Made by a program: the position numbers and the translations under genes. A model generated the notes under the pieces. It was not told where the DNA came from. It saw only the letters and a list, made by a program, of their open reading frames with translations, and searched no databases. Positions 15,948 through 22,824 of a DNA stretch of 22,899 bases are shown one piece after another. Each line of letters begins with the position of its first letter. The stretch's first letter is position 1. Origin of the DNA: CAZBZG01 sp964496245 (GTDB lineage Bacteria > Planctomycetota > SZUA-567). The DNA is taken from contig CAZBZG010000037.1 in the NCBI GenBank assembly GCA_964496245.1, positions 1 to 22,899 on the forward strand. The letters run 5' to 3'.

Positions 15948-17094
15948 GCCTAAGCAGCTGCGCGTGCTCTTCCTGCTGCGACCCGACAGCGAGACCTGGC
16001 CGGGCGGGGATACGGTGCAGGCCGAGCACACGGCCGCAGCCCTGGCCGCCGAGCACGTCGACGTCCACGTGGCCTTCGAGATGCCGCCCGATCTTGCCGG
16101 CTTCGACTGCGTGCACCTGTGGCACCTGGAGCGGACCCATGAGACGGCCGCGCATCTGCCGCGTCTCCTGGCCGAAGACCTGCCGCTGGTGCTCTCGCCG
16201 ATCCACTGGCCGCCGCAGGGCCGGCCGCGACGGGCGGGCGGCTACCCGCGCCTGGTCTGGTGGCGCGAGGAAGCCAAAAACGCGGTCCGTCTCCTGCTGG
16301 CAGAGGACGATGCCGAGCGGCGGGCTGCCTGGTTCGCCGTGCGTCACGGGTGGTGGACGTGCCGGCAAGCGCTGCTGGAGGCCGCGGACGTACTGCTCCC
16401 CAATTCCCGCGCCGAAGCCGCCTGCCTGGCCCAGGAGACAGAGACGCCCGGCGTGGTCGTGCCGAACGGTGTGACCGCTGAAGCCCTGGCCCTGGACGAA
16501 GCGCCCGCGGATTCGGTGCCCGCGCCCCTGGCCGACCTGCGCATCCTGTGCGCGGGACATTTCGATCCGCGCAAGAATCAGCTCGGCCTGATCCGCGCGC
16601 TTGCGGGCACGGACCTGTCGGTGACCTTCCTCGGCGGCCCGCGGCGCATGCACGGACGGTATCACGCCCGGTGCCTGCGCCAGGGCCAGCCCGTCCACCG
16701 TTTCGCGGGTTCTCTGCCGCACGACGAGGTCCTGGCCGCCATGCGTCACGCCCGGGTCCATGTCTGCCCGAGCCTGTTGGAGACGCCGGGGCTGGCGAAC
16801 CTCGAAGCCGGCCTGCTCGGCTGCGTGCTGGTCGTGCCCGACTGCCCGCCCGTGCGCGAAGCCTTTGGCGAGCACGCGATCTACTTCCAGCCGGGCGCAG
16901 CCGCTGACCTCCGCCGCGCTGTGGAAACGGCGGTGGCGACCGAACCGAACCCGGCCCTGCCCGCGCGCATCCGCGCCACCTACACCTGGCAGGAGGCGGC
17001 CGCGCGAACGCGGGACGCGTACGCGCTCGCCATGCGCACGCACGGACAGAGGACAAGCGCGGACCTGCCGCGGCAAGGGGCGGCAAGGGCATAG
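15937..17094 (+). CDS. GT4-like glycosyltransferase, second of a pair
   Basis: Sugar transferase of 385 residues with GT-B architecture. N-terminal segment: LRVLFLLRPDSETWPGGDTV, where GGDT forms the typical acceptor-side glycine loop, then VHLWHLER and LVLSPIHWPP. The hinge has ADVLLPNSRAEAACLAQE and VVPNGV. The C-terminal domain has CAGHFDPRKNQLGLIRAL, FLGGPRRMHGRY and VHVCPSLLETPGLANLEAGL, the E-x7-E motif that contacts the nucleotide-sugar. The start is the ATG at 15937, which has GGAG seven nt upstream and overlaps the first transferase stop by 11 nt; the longer open frame from 15763 lies inside the upstream gene and is rejected. The pair is presumably co-translated and acts on the same glycan. 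Specificity is not readable from sequence. Confidence 0.9.
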   Translation: MPDEPKQLRVLFLLRPDSETWPGGDTVQAEHTAAALAAEHVDVHVAFEMPPDLAGFDCVHLWHLERTHETAAHLPRLLAEDLPLVLSPIHWPPQGRPRRAGGYPRLVWWREEAKNAVRLLLAEDDAERRAAWFAVRHGWWTCRQALLEAADVLLPNSRAEAACLAQETETPGVVVPNGVTAEALALDEAPADSVPAPLADLRILCAGHFDPRKNQLGLIRALAGTDLSVTFLGGPRRMHGRYHARCLRQGQPVHRFAGSLPHDEVLAAMRHARVHVCPSLLETPGLANLEAGLLGCVLVVPDCPPVREAFGEHAIYFQPGAAADLRRAVETAVATEPNPALPARIRATYTWQEAAARTRDAYALAMRTHGQRTSADLPRQGAARA

Positions 17095-17149
17095 CTGCGC
17101 CATGGCGTGCCGTCCCACTCGGCCGGCTCCGGCAGACACGGCAGATGCA

Positions 17150-17169
17150 CGGCCGGCGTTGTCCGGCCG
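17150..17169 (+). terminator. Weak hairpin after the glycosyltransferase pair
   Basis: CGGCCGG (17150-17156) pairs with CCGGCCG (17163-17169) around a 6-nt loop, followed by CGCTTTGCC rather than a run of T. It is the only candidate transcript end in 17095-17300, which otherwise holds nothing I can identify. Confidence 0.3.
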
Positions 17170-17300
17170 CGCTTTGCCTCGAACGCTTCACCACAAGCAC
17201 CGCCTCATGCGCGGCCGTGCCGCTTGGCCCGCTCATCCCTGGACCGGAGCAGCGGGGTCAGAAGGGGCAACAAACGTTACACGCCCGGGGAGCCCGGAAT

Positions 17301-17337
17301 CAACAAAACACCCCGCAACCAAAGCAGTTACGGGGTG
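17301..17337 (-). terminator. Rho-independent terminator of tRNA-Gly
   Basis: On the minus strand, CACCCCGTAAC pairs with GTTGCGGGGTG (11 bp, one G-U) around a 7-nt loop, followed by TTTTGTTG. It begins seven nt beyond the tRNA 3' end. Confidence 0.9.
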
Positions 17338-17344
17338 ATGATTC

Positions 17345-17420
17345 TGGAGCGGGCGAAGAGATTCGAACCCTCGACCCCCACCTTGGCAAGGTGGTGCTCT
17401 AGCCACTGAGCTACGCCCGC
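17345..17420 (-). tRNA. tRNA-Gly (GCC anticodon)
   Basis: A 76-nt gene read on the minus strand with CCA encoded. Acceptor stem GCGGGCG/CGCCCGC, D arm GCTC/GAGC, anticodon stem CCACC/GGTGG with loop TTGCCAA (anticodon GCC, reading GGC and GGU), and T loop TTCGAAT. The discriminator base is U. The T stem contains two G-U pairs. It has its own promoter (17468-17495) and terminator (17301-17337), so it is a single-gene unit. Confidence 0.97.
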
Positions 17421-17467
17421 GTTTGGTTGTCGGTCGCTCGGGATGCGCGCTCCCGGGCGCCATCATC

Positions 17468-17495
17468 AATATAGCACGGAGCGTTCTGTTGTCAA
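17468..17495 (-). promoter_or_regulatory. tRNA-Gly promoter
   Basis: On the minus strand: perfect TTGACA (17495-17490), 16-bp spacer, TATATT (17473-17468). Transcription would begin about 40 nt upstream of the mature tRNA 5' end. This is the closest match to consensus in the window, as expected for a stable RNA gene. Confidence 0.85.
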
Positions 17496-17567
17496 GGGGT
17501 TTTGAGCGCCTGTCGCGCTGGGCAGGGTGGTGCAGACGGTCGAGGGCCGCGGGCGCGGTGGATGCCT

Positions 17568-17653
17568 GGAAACGCCGCGCTCCACCTCGGCGCGGTGGGG
17601 GCGCGGGAGGCGTGCCGAGCTGGAGCTCGGCCCTCCCAAGGGGCGGCGTTCCC
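17568..17653. repeat. Complex inverted repeat with family D core
   Basis: The core is GCCGAGCT-GG-AGCTCGGC at 17614-17631, extended by GGGAGG (17605-17610) and CCTCCC (17632-17637) with a 3-nt bulge. It is flanked by an outer pair of 11-bp arms, GGAAACGCCGC (17568-17578) and GCGGCGTTCCC (17643-17653), with one mismatch. It lies between the divergent tRNA and phosphatase promoters. Confidence 0.75.
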
Positions 17654-17663
17654 GGGGCACGGC

Positions 17664-17691
17664 TTGCATGCGCGCCGGGAGGGGATAGACT
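17664..17691 (+). promoter_or_regulatory. Probable promoter for the phosphatase-family gene
   Basis: TTGCAT (17664-17669), 16-bp spacer, TAGACT (17686-17691). It gives a short leader of about 20 nt before the ATG at 17718 that just contains the GGAG ribosome site. Confidence 0.5.
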
Positions 17692-17717
17692 GGGCGCGGA
17701 ATCTGCGGAGACAGGCC

Positions 17718-18932
17718 ATGGGGGATGACGCACGCGCGCGGGAACAGGTGGAGGCGTGGCTGGCCGACGGCACGCTCCTCCATCCGGTTTGGGACGGGCC
17801 CGGGTTTCTCGACCTCGTGCATGCGGCCGCCGGGCACGCGGGGATCGAGCGGCCCGTGGCGCGCGTGGACCCGGCGCGCGTGGCGCCGTGGATGCCGGAG
17901 GCCGAACACGTCGTGCTCGTGCTCGCCGACGGCATGGGTACGGCGCTCCTCGGGCACCTCCCGGAGGACGCGTTCCTGCGCGAGCACCACACGGCCACGC
18001 TTCGCACGGTCTTCCTCTCCACCACGGTCGCAGCCATCACCGCGCTCGGCACGGGCCTGTGGCCCGCCGACCAGGCTGCGCCCGGGTGGTGGACGTATCT
18101 GGCTGGGCCGAACATCACCGCCGCAGGCCTGCCCATGGAGGAGCGGTTCTTCGAACGGGAGCTGCGCCACTGGGGCGTGCGCCTCGACGACCTCTTCCCG
18201 CTCGCACCGCTCTGGACCGAGCCGGAGGCTGCGCTCACGCACGTCTTGCCGGCCGACATCGTGGACAGCGTGTACACGCGCCGCATGAGCGGCCACGCAG
18301 AGCGGCGCGCGTACGCCGACCTGGCGGACGGCTTGGAGCAAGTCTACGAAGCAATGACGGCCGCAGCCGGACACAGCCTCACCTACCTCTACCTCCCGCA
18401 CGTGGACACCGTCAGCCACGACCACGGCACGGAATCCGCCAAGGTGCGCATGTGCCTGGCCGCGCTCGACCAGGGCCTGGCCGATCTCGCCTCCGCGCTC
18501 GCCGGCCGGGCGGCGCTCGTGGTCACAGCCGACCACGGCCTGGTGACCGTGCCGGATGAGGCGCGGTGCATCCTGCGCGAAGACGATCCGCTTGTGCGGA
18601 TGCTCCGCGCCTGGCCCACGGGCGAGGCCACGGTACCCGTCTTTCACGTGCGGGACGGCCTGGAGGAACGTTTCGCCCACGCGTTTCACGATCGCTTCGG
18701 CGCGTGCTTCCGTCTGCTCACGCCCGCCTCGCTCGAAGCCCTCCAGCTCTTCGGGCCCGGCGCGCTCTCGCCGCTCCTGCGCGAGCGCCTCGGCACGTTC
18801 GTGGGCATTGCGCCCGCACCCGCGCTCGTGCACGTGGAGCCGCTGCGCAATCCGTATCCGCCGCACCGCGGGGTGCACGGCGGATTGCGGCCGGCGGAGA
18901 TGGAGATTCCGCTGATCGTAGCGGAAGGGTGA
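17718..18932 (+). CDS. Alkaline phosphatase superfamily (nucleotide pyrophosphatase/phosphodiesterase type) protein
   Basis: Predicted two-metal phosphohydrolase of 404 residues, without an evident signal peptide, so probably cytoplasmic. The metal and nucleophile motifs of the type I phosphodiesterase/nucleotide pyrophosphatase group are all present in order: VLVLADGMG (66-74, D71), FLSTTVAAITALGTG (99-113, nucleophilic Thr near 102-103), YLPHVDTVSHDHG (225-237, D230 and H234), VVTADHGL (268-275, D272 and H273) and HRGVHGGL (383-390, H387). Targets in this family include nucleotides, phospholipid headgroups and phosphonates; the exact substrate is open. The ATG at 17718 has GGAG seven nt upstream and fits the promoter at 17664-17691; the longer frame from 17502 runs through a repeat and is rejected. 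It stands alone, divergent from the tRNA and convergent with rho. Confidence 0.9.
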   Translation: MGDDARAREQVEAWLADGTLLHPVWDGPGFLDLVHAAAGHAGIERPVARVDPARVAPWMPEAEHVVLVLADGMGTALLGHLPEDAFLREHHTATLRTVFLSTTVAAITALGTGLWPADQAAPGWWTYLAGPNITAAGLPMEERFFERELRHWGVRLDDLFPLAPLWTEPEAALTHVLPADIVDSVYTRRMSGHAERRAYADLADGLEQVYEAMTAAAGHSLTYLYLPHVDTVSHDHGTESAKVRMCLAALDQGLADLASALAGRAALVVTADHGLVTVPDEARCILREDDPLVRMLRAWPTGEATVPVFHVRDGLEERFAHAFHDRFGACFRLLTPASLEALQLFGPGALSPLLRERLGTFVGIAPAPALVHVEPLRNPYPPHRGVHGGLRPAEMEIPLIVAEG

Positions 18933-18955
18933 GGCGTGCGAGCCAGAACATCCCC

Positions 18956-19134
18956 GGACGCGCGGGAGCGCGTCCCTCCGACACGGGCTGCGCGGGGCGC
19001 GAGGTCGGCAGGGAGCATTTCGGAGGGTCCGGCTCCTGCCGGACCGGGCGGGACGTGACGCGTTGCAAACGCGCGGGAGCGCGTCCCTCCGACACGGGCG
19101 GGACGTCACGCGTTGCGGACGCGCGTCCCTCCGA
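18956..19134. repeat. Cluster of short hairpin repeats, families A and B
   Basis: Family B: GGACGCGC-GGGA-GCGCGTCC then CTCCGA at 18956-18981, a second copy at 19069-19092 and a shortened copy at 19117-19134. Family A: CGGAGG then GTCCGGC-TCCT-GCCGGAC at 19021-19046, an 8-bp stem with a 4-nt loop. A ~50-bp unit starting GGGCGGGACGT and ending in B occurs twice in tandem (about 19046-19095 and 19096-19138, the second shortened). The cluster fills the 258-bp spacer between the convergent phosphatase and rho genes and could end transcription from both sides. Confidence 0.85.
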
Positions 19135-19190
19135 ACACGATGGCGCGTCAGGGAAGCGCTGGCGTGCGGACACGAACGCCGCGCCGCCGC

Positions 19191-20294
19191 CTACTTCCCC
19201 GCCGGAATGCTCTCCAGAAACGCGCGGTTGGTGGGATACTTCTTGAGCAGACTGAGGAGCTGCTCCATGGCGTCCATGGGCTTGCGGTCGGCGAGCGCGC
19301 GGCGCAGCTTCTGCAGGCGCTTGCCGTCGGTCTCGCTGTAGAGCTTGTGCTCCTTGCGCGTGCCGGTCTGGGCGAGGTCGATGGCCGGCCAGATGCGTTT
19401 CTCGGCCATGGCCCGGTCGAGCACGATCTCGCTGTTGCCCGTGCCCTTGAACTCCTCGAAGATGAAGTCGTCCATGCGCGACCCCGTGTCGATGAGCGCC
19501 GTGGCGATGATGGTGACCGATCCGCCGTGCTCGATGTTGCGCGCGAGGCCGAAGAAACGGCGCGGGATGGTGAGCGCGCCCGCCTCCACGCCGCCCGACA
19601 TGACGCGGCCCTTGCCCGGGGCCGACAGGTTGAAGGCCCGGCCCATGCGCGTGAGGCTGTCGACCAGGACCACCACGTCCCGGCCGCACTCGAGGCCCGT
19701 ACGGATGTGGGCGAGGGTGAGCTCGGCCAGTTCCACGTGTTCCTGCCCGCTCTGATCGCTGGAACTGGCGAGCACCTCGGCGTCCACCGCGCGGCGGAAG
19801 TGCGTGACCTCCTCGGGCCGTTCGTCCACGAGCAGGACCACGATCCGCGTCTCGGGCGAGTCATGGCGAATGGCCTGCGCGATCTGCTCGAGCACAATGG
19901 TCTTGCCCGCACGGGGCGGACTGACAATGAGACCGCGCGTGCCTTTGCCGATGGGCGCCACCAGGTCCACGATGCGCATGCTCGTGTCCCCGCCCGCGGC
20001 CAGGTCGAACCGCTCGCACGGATCCACGGCCACCAGGTCCGCGAACAGCGTGCGCCGCTGGAACGCCTCGGGCGTCAGTCCGCCGACCGTCTCCACCGAG
20101 GTGAGCTGGCAGCCCCGCTTGCCGCGCTTGGCCGCCCCGACCACAGCCGCGCCCTCCACGAGTCCGTGCTGGACCACGAGCTCCCGGGGCACGAGCGGGT
20201 CCTCTCCGCTGGCCCGGAAGCTCTTGGATGGCGCGCGCAGCGTACCCGCTCCCTTCTTCGTGAGCTTGAGCACGCCCTCGACCGTTTCCGTCAT
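19191..20294 (-). CDS. rho: Transcription termination factor Rho, short form
   Basis: Hexameric RNA-dependent ATPase that releases transcripts from RNA polymerase. At 367 residues it is shorter than the usual ~420 and lacks the N-terminal helical Rho_N bundle. The OB-like domain is present but altered: where E. coli has the RNA-contacting GFGFLR, this protein has GAGTLR (15-20), so the two key aromatics are gone. The ATPase core is intact: Walker A SPPRAGKT (125-132), VLLVDERPEEV (153-163), Walker B DVVVLVDSLTR (206-216), the R-loop region RVMSGGVEAGAL and the Q-loop ALIDTGSRMDDFIFEEFKGT (266-285). An AGGAGA ribosome site precedes the ATG. It follows pheT by 171 bp on the same strand. Probably a functional but divergent Rho; whether it is the only one in the genome is unknown. 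Confidence 0.94.
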   Translation of the reverse strand: MTETVEGVLKLTKKGAGTLRAPSKSFRASGEDPLVPRELVVQHGLVEGAAVVGAAKRGKRGCQLTSVETVGGLTPEAFQRRTLFADLVAVDPCERFDLAAGGDTSMRIVDLVAPIGKGTRGLIVSPPRAGKTIVLEQIAQAIRHDSPETRIVVLLVDERPEEVTHFRRAVDAEVLASSSDQSGQEHVELAELTLAHIRTGLECGRDVVVLVDSLTRMGRAFNLSAPGKGRVMSGGVEAGALTIPRRFFGLARNIEHGGSVTIIATALIDTGSRMDDFIFEEFKGTGNSEIVLDRAMAEKRIWPAIDLAQTGTRKEHKLYSETDGKRLQKLRRALADRKPMDAMEQLLSLLKKYPTNRAFLESIPAGK

Positions 20295-20401
20295 CGCATC
20301 TCTCCTGTCCGGCGACCCTCGGCACGCCGGCTATCATGTCCGCCGGGGAACCGCCCGCAGACGGACGGGATCCCGGCGCATGCCTATCTACCCCTCATCC
20401 A

Positions 20402-20440
20402 CCCGAAAGAACTGAGCGTCCGTCCGCACAGGAAGCTCAG
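20402..20440 (-). terminator. Possible terminator between pheT and rho
   Basis: On the minus strand CTGAGC (20440-20435) pairs with GCTCAG (20417-20412); the inner TCC/GGA can extend it past a mismatch. TTCTTTC follows. The stem is short and the loop long, so it may only partly separate rho from pheT. It lies 26 nt after the pheT stop. Confidence 0.4.
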
Positions 20441-20465
20441 GGATGCTGCCATGCGGACCGCGTCT

Positions 20466-22469
20466 TCACGACGATGCGCGCAGATACGCATCCGGAATCG
20501 ACGCGGTCAGGTGCGCTACGATGGCGTCCCGCAGCCGGTTCGCCTCGTCGTCGGTGAGCGACCGGTCGGGGGCGCGAAAGCGCATCGCAAAGGCCATGGA
20601 CTTGGTTCCCGGCGCGAGATCGCCGCCGCGAAAGACGCTCTGGAACTCCACGGCCTCCATGCATGCGGGGCGTTCCCGCACGCGGTCTTGAATCACCTGC
20701 CAGCGCACGGACTCGGGCACGACCAGGGCGATGTCCCGCCGCACGGCCGGGAAGCGCGGCAGCGGCGTGTAGACCTGGGACCGCCGCGGCAGCGCGAGAA
20801 TCGCGGTCAGGTCGGCCTCGAGCACGGCCGGCGCCCGGTCGAGGTCGTGCAGGTTCTGCCGCGTCCGGGCGAGCTCTCCGAACCAGGCCACCGGCCGATC
20901 GGCGATCTTCAGGATCGCGCCGCTTCCTTCGGCAAGGGCTTGGCCGACGTCAGCCACTTCCACCGTGCACGCGCCCTCGACGCGCCATTGCCGCAGCACC
21001 TCCTCCAGGGCGCCGCGCACGTGCGCCACGCCGCGGTCGTCCAGGAGCGCCACGTGCGTGGGCTCCTGCCCCGCGCCGTGATAGACGTGGCCGAGCTCGA
21101 AGAGCCGGACCCCGTCGGCCAGGCGGTTCACCCGGCGCACGTCCAGGAGCGACGGGGCGAGCGCCGTGCGCAGCACCGGCCGCTCGGCGTTCACGGGGTT
21201 GTCCACGCGCAGGGGCTCGCCGTCCGCCGGAACGCCCTCGAGCCACGCCGCGGGCACGAACGCGTCGGTCACGCACTCATGGTAGCCCAGCCCCACCAGC
21301 GTATCGCGCGCCGTGCGGGCGGCCGCCACGAACGGCGGCGTGCGGGAGGGGGTGAGCGGCAGCTGGACGTGGACGGGAATCCGGTCGTAGCCCGTGACGC
21401 GGATCACCTCTTCGATCAAGTCGATCTCGCGGGTCAGGTCCTGCCGGTGGGTGGGCACGCGCACCCGCATCTTGGCCGCGTCTTTGAAGAGCACCTCGAG
21501 CCCCAGCCCGCGAAAGATGTTGCCCATGGGCACGGGCTCGATGCGCTTGCCCAGCAGCTTCTCGCACCGCGCGAAGCGGAGCTCGAGCTCCCAGGGCCGG
21601 GCGAGGTCCGGTGCCGTGTCGATCACGCCCGTGGCCACCGTGCCACCGGCCACCTCGCAGATGAGCTGGGCCGCGCGGGAGGACGCCCGTTCGACCAGAC
21701 CGGGGTCGACCCCGCGCTCGAACCGGTAGGAACTCTCCGAATCCATGCGGGCGGCCCGGCTCGCCCGGCGCACCTGCTCGGGCTGGAAGTACGCGGCTTC
21801 GAGCAGGATGTTGGTCGTGCCCGCGTGCACCTCGGTGTTGGCCCCCCCCTTGACCCCGGCCAGGGCCACGGGCTTGTCCGCGTCCGCGATCACGAGCCGG
21901 TCGGCGGCGAGCACGGCTTGCTCGCCGGTGATGGCGCGGAAGGTCTCGCCGGCCTCGGCCATGCGCACCACGATGCGGTGCTCGGCCAGCAGGTCGTAGT
22001 CGAAGGTGTGCAACGGCTCGTTCGTCTCGAAGAGCACGTAGTTCGTGACATCCACGATGTTGTTGATGGGCCGCTGGCCGATCGACTCGAGCCGGCGCTT
22101 GAGCCAGTCCGGGCTCTCGCCCACGGTCACGCCCTGGATCACGCGCGCGGTATACCGCGGGCAGAAGGCGCGCGCGCCTTCGGTCACCTCGACCCGGGTG
22201 AGCGCCTCCACGGGCGGTCCGTCTTCGACCAGCGTCCAGTCGGGCAGACGGGCCTCGGTATCGGTGAGCGCGGCGAGCTCCCGGGCCACGCCCCAGTGGC
22301 AGAGCCAGTCGGGCCGGTTGGCCGTGACTTCGGCCACGAGCATGGCCCCACCCGGCACGGGCCGGACCTCTTCCACCTCGCAGCCCGCGTGCGTCAGGCG
22401 TTCGGCCATGGCCTCGGCCGTGAGGTCGGGTTCGATGAGCTCGCTGAGCCACTCGGTGCTGAGGTTCAT
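20466..22469 (-). CDS. pheT: Phenylalanine-tRNA ligase beta subunit, OB-less short form
   Basis: Beta subunit of the (alpha-beta)2 phenylalanyl-tRNA synthetase, which charges tRNA-Phe. The 667 residues compare with about 790-800 in E. coli. The N-terminal B1 part (MNLSTEWLSELIEP to CEVEEVRPV) runs directly into VTANRPDWLCHWGVARELAA, so the EMAPII-like tRNA-binding OB domain normally between them is absent. Other landmarks are kept: INNIVDVTNYVLFETNEPLH, LAGVKGGANTEV (B3/B4 region), RRASRAARMDSESSYRFERG, B5 THRQDLTREIDLIEEVIRVTGY, the synthetase-like core with FELGHVYH, and a C-terminal anticodon-binding FDX-ACB domain beginning PLPRFPAVRRDIALVV. AGGA lies eight nt upstream of the ATG. I recall planctomycete-type PheT proteins also being short, so this is probably a lineage trait rather than damage. 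Confidence 0.96.
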   Translation of the reverse strand: MNLSTEWLSELIEPDLTAEAMAERLTHAGCEVEEVRPVPGGAMLVAEVTANRPDWLCHWGVARELAALTDTEARLPDWTLVEDGPPVEALTRVEVTEGARAFCPRYTARVIQGVTVGESPDWLKRRLESIGQRPINNIVDVTNYVLFETNEPLHTFDYDLLAEHRIVVRMAEAGETFRAITGEQAVLAADRLVIADADKPVALAGVKGGANTEVHAGTTNILLEAAYFQPEQVRRASRAARMDSESSYRFERGVDPGLVERASSRAAQLICEVAGGTVATGVIDTAPDLARPWELELRFARCEKLLGKRIEPVPMGNIFRGLGLEVLFKDAAKMRVRVPTHRQDLTREIDLIEEVIRVTGYDRIPVHVQLPLTPSRTPPFVAAARTARDTLVGLGYHECVTDAFVPAAWLEGVPADGEPLRVDNPVNAERPVLRTALAPSLLDVRRVNRLADGVRLFELGHVYHGAGQEPTHVALLDDRGVAHVRGALEEVLRQWRVEGACTVEVADVGQALAEGSGAILKIADRPVAWFGELARTRQNLHDLDRAPAVLEADLTAILALPRRSQVYTPLPRFPAVRRDIALVVPESVRWQVIQDRVRERPACMEAVEFQSVFRGGDLAPGTKSMAFAMRFRAPDRSLTDDEANRLRDAIVAHLTASIPDAYLRASS

Positions 22470-22540
22470 GGTGCGTCCTTGCTCACGTTCGAAGAGAAGC
22501 CTATGCGTACGGCTTTCCGCTCGCGCGGTGCTTACTGCTC

Positions 22541-22610
22541 ACCACGCAAGGCACACCGAAGAGCACAAAGGCATGGCACAAGCCGCCGTCGATGCACGCC
22601 TTCGTGATCC
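22541..22610. repeat. CCACGAAGG-type spacer repeat, family C, imperfect
   Basis: ACCACGCAAGGCACACCGAA followed by GAGCACAAAGG (22541-22571), and in opposite orientation ACGCCTTCGTGATCC (22596-22610). It resembles the widespread CCACGAAGGACACGAAG repeats of environmental bacteria. It lies in the 355-bp pheS-pheT spacer, which holds no gene I can support. Confidence 0.6.
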
Positions 22611-22668
22611 AGGGGGTGCAATGCCTCCAGCCCCCCACACATCTGTCCGCCCCTAGCCCGCCAAGGCC

Positions 22669-22742
22669 TTCGGAGGGTCCGGCTCCTGCCGGACCGCGCA
22701 TTTCGGGCGATAGGCCGGACGCGCAGCCGCGCGTCCCTCCGA
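22669..22742. repeat. Second copies of spacer repeats A and B
   Basis: Family A at 22669-22696 is identical over 28 bp to 19019-19046. Family B at 22717-22742 (GGACGCGC-AGCC-GCGCGTCC then CTCCGA) has the same stem as the copy at 18956 but a different loop. Confidence 0.85.
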
Positions 22743-22755
22743 CGGCCGTCACCGC

Positions 22756-22789
22756 ACGCCTTCGTATCCTTCGTGATCTTCGTGGTCCA
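22756..22789. repeat. Family C repeat (CCTTCGTGATCTTCGTGGTC type)
   Basis: A run of CTTCGT units: ACGCCTTCGTATCCTTCGTG followed by ATCTTCGTGGTCCA. On the minus strand it would read as a TTKITKDTK-like peptide, a known sign of this repeat being miscalled as a gene. Confidence 0.7.
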
Positions 22790-22824
22790 AACTCCCACAG
22801 AGTCCCCTCGACGCCGGCAGCGCA

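Noticed and set aside
18956..19134. CRISPR array
   Set aside because: Repeats are self-complementary GC hairpins in irregular spacing without unique spacers, and no cas gene is present.
19113..22607. 1164-codon open frame on the plus strand across rho and pheT
   Set aside because: It is exactly antisense to two well-identified genes; its Arg/His/Gly-rich composition is that of a GC-rich shadow frame.
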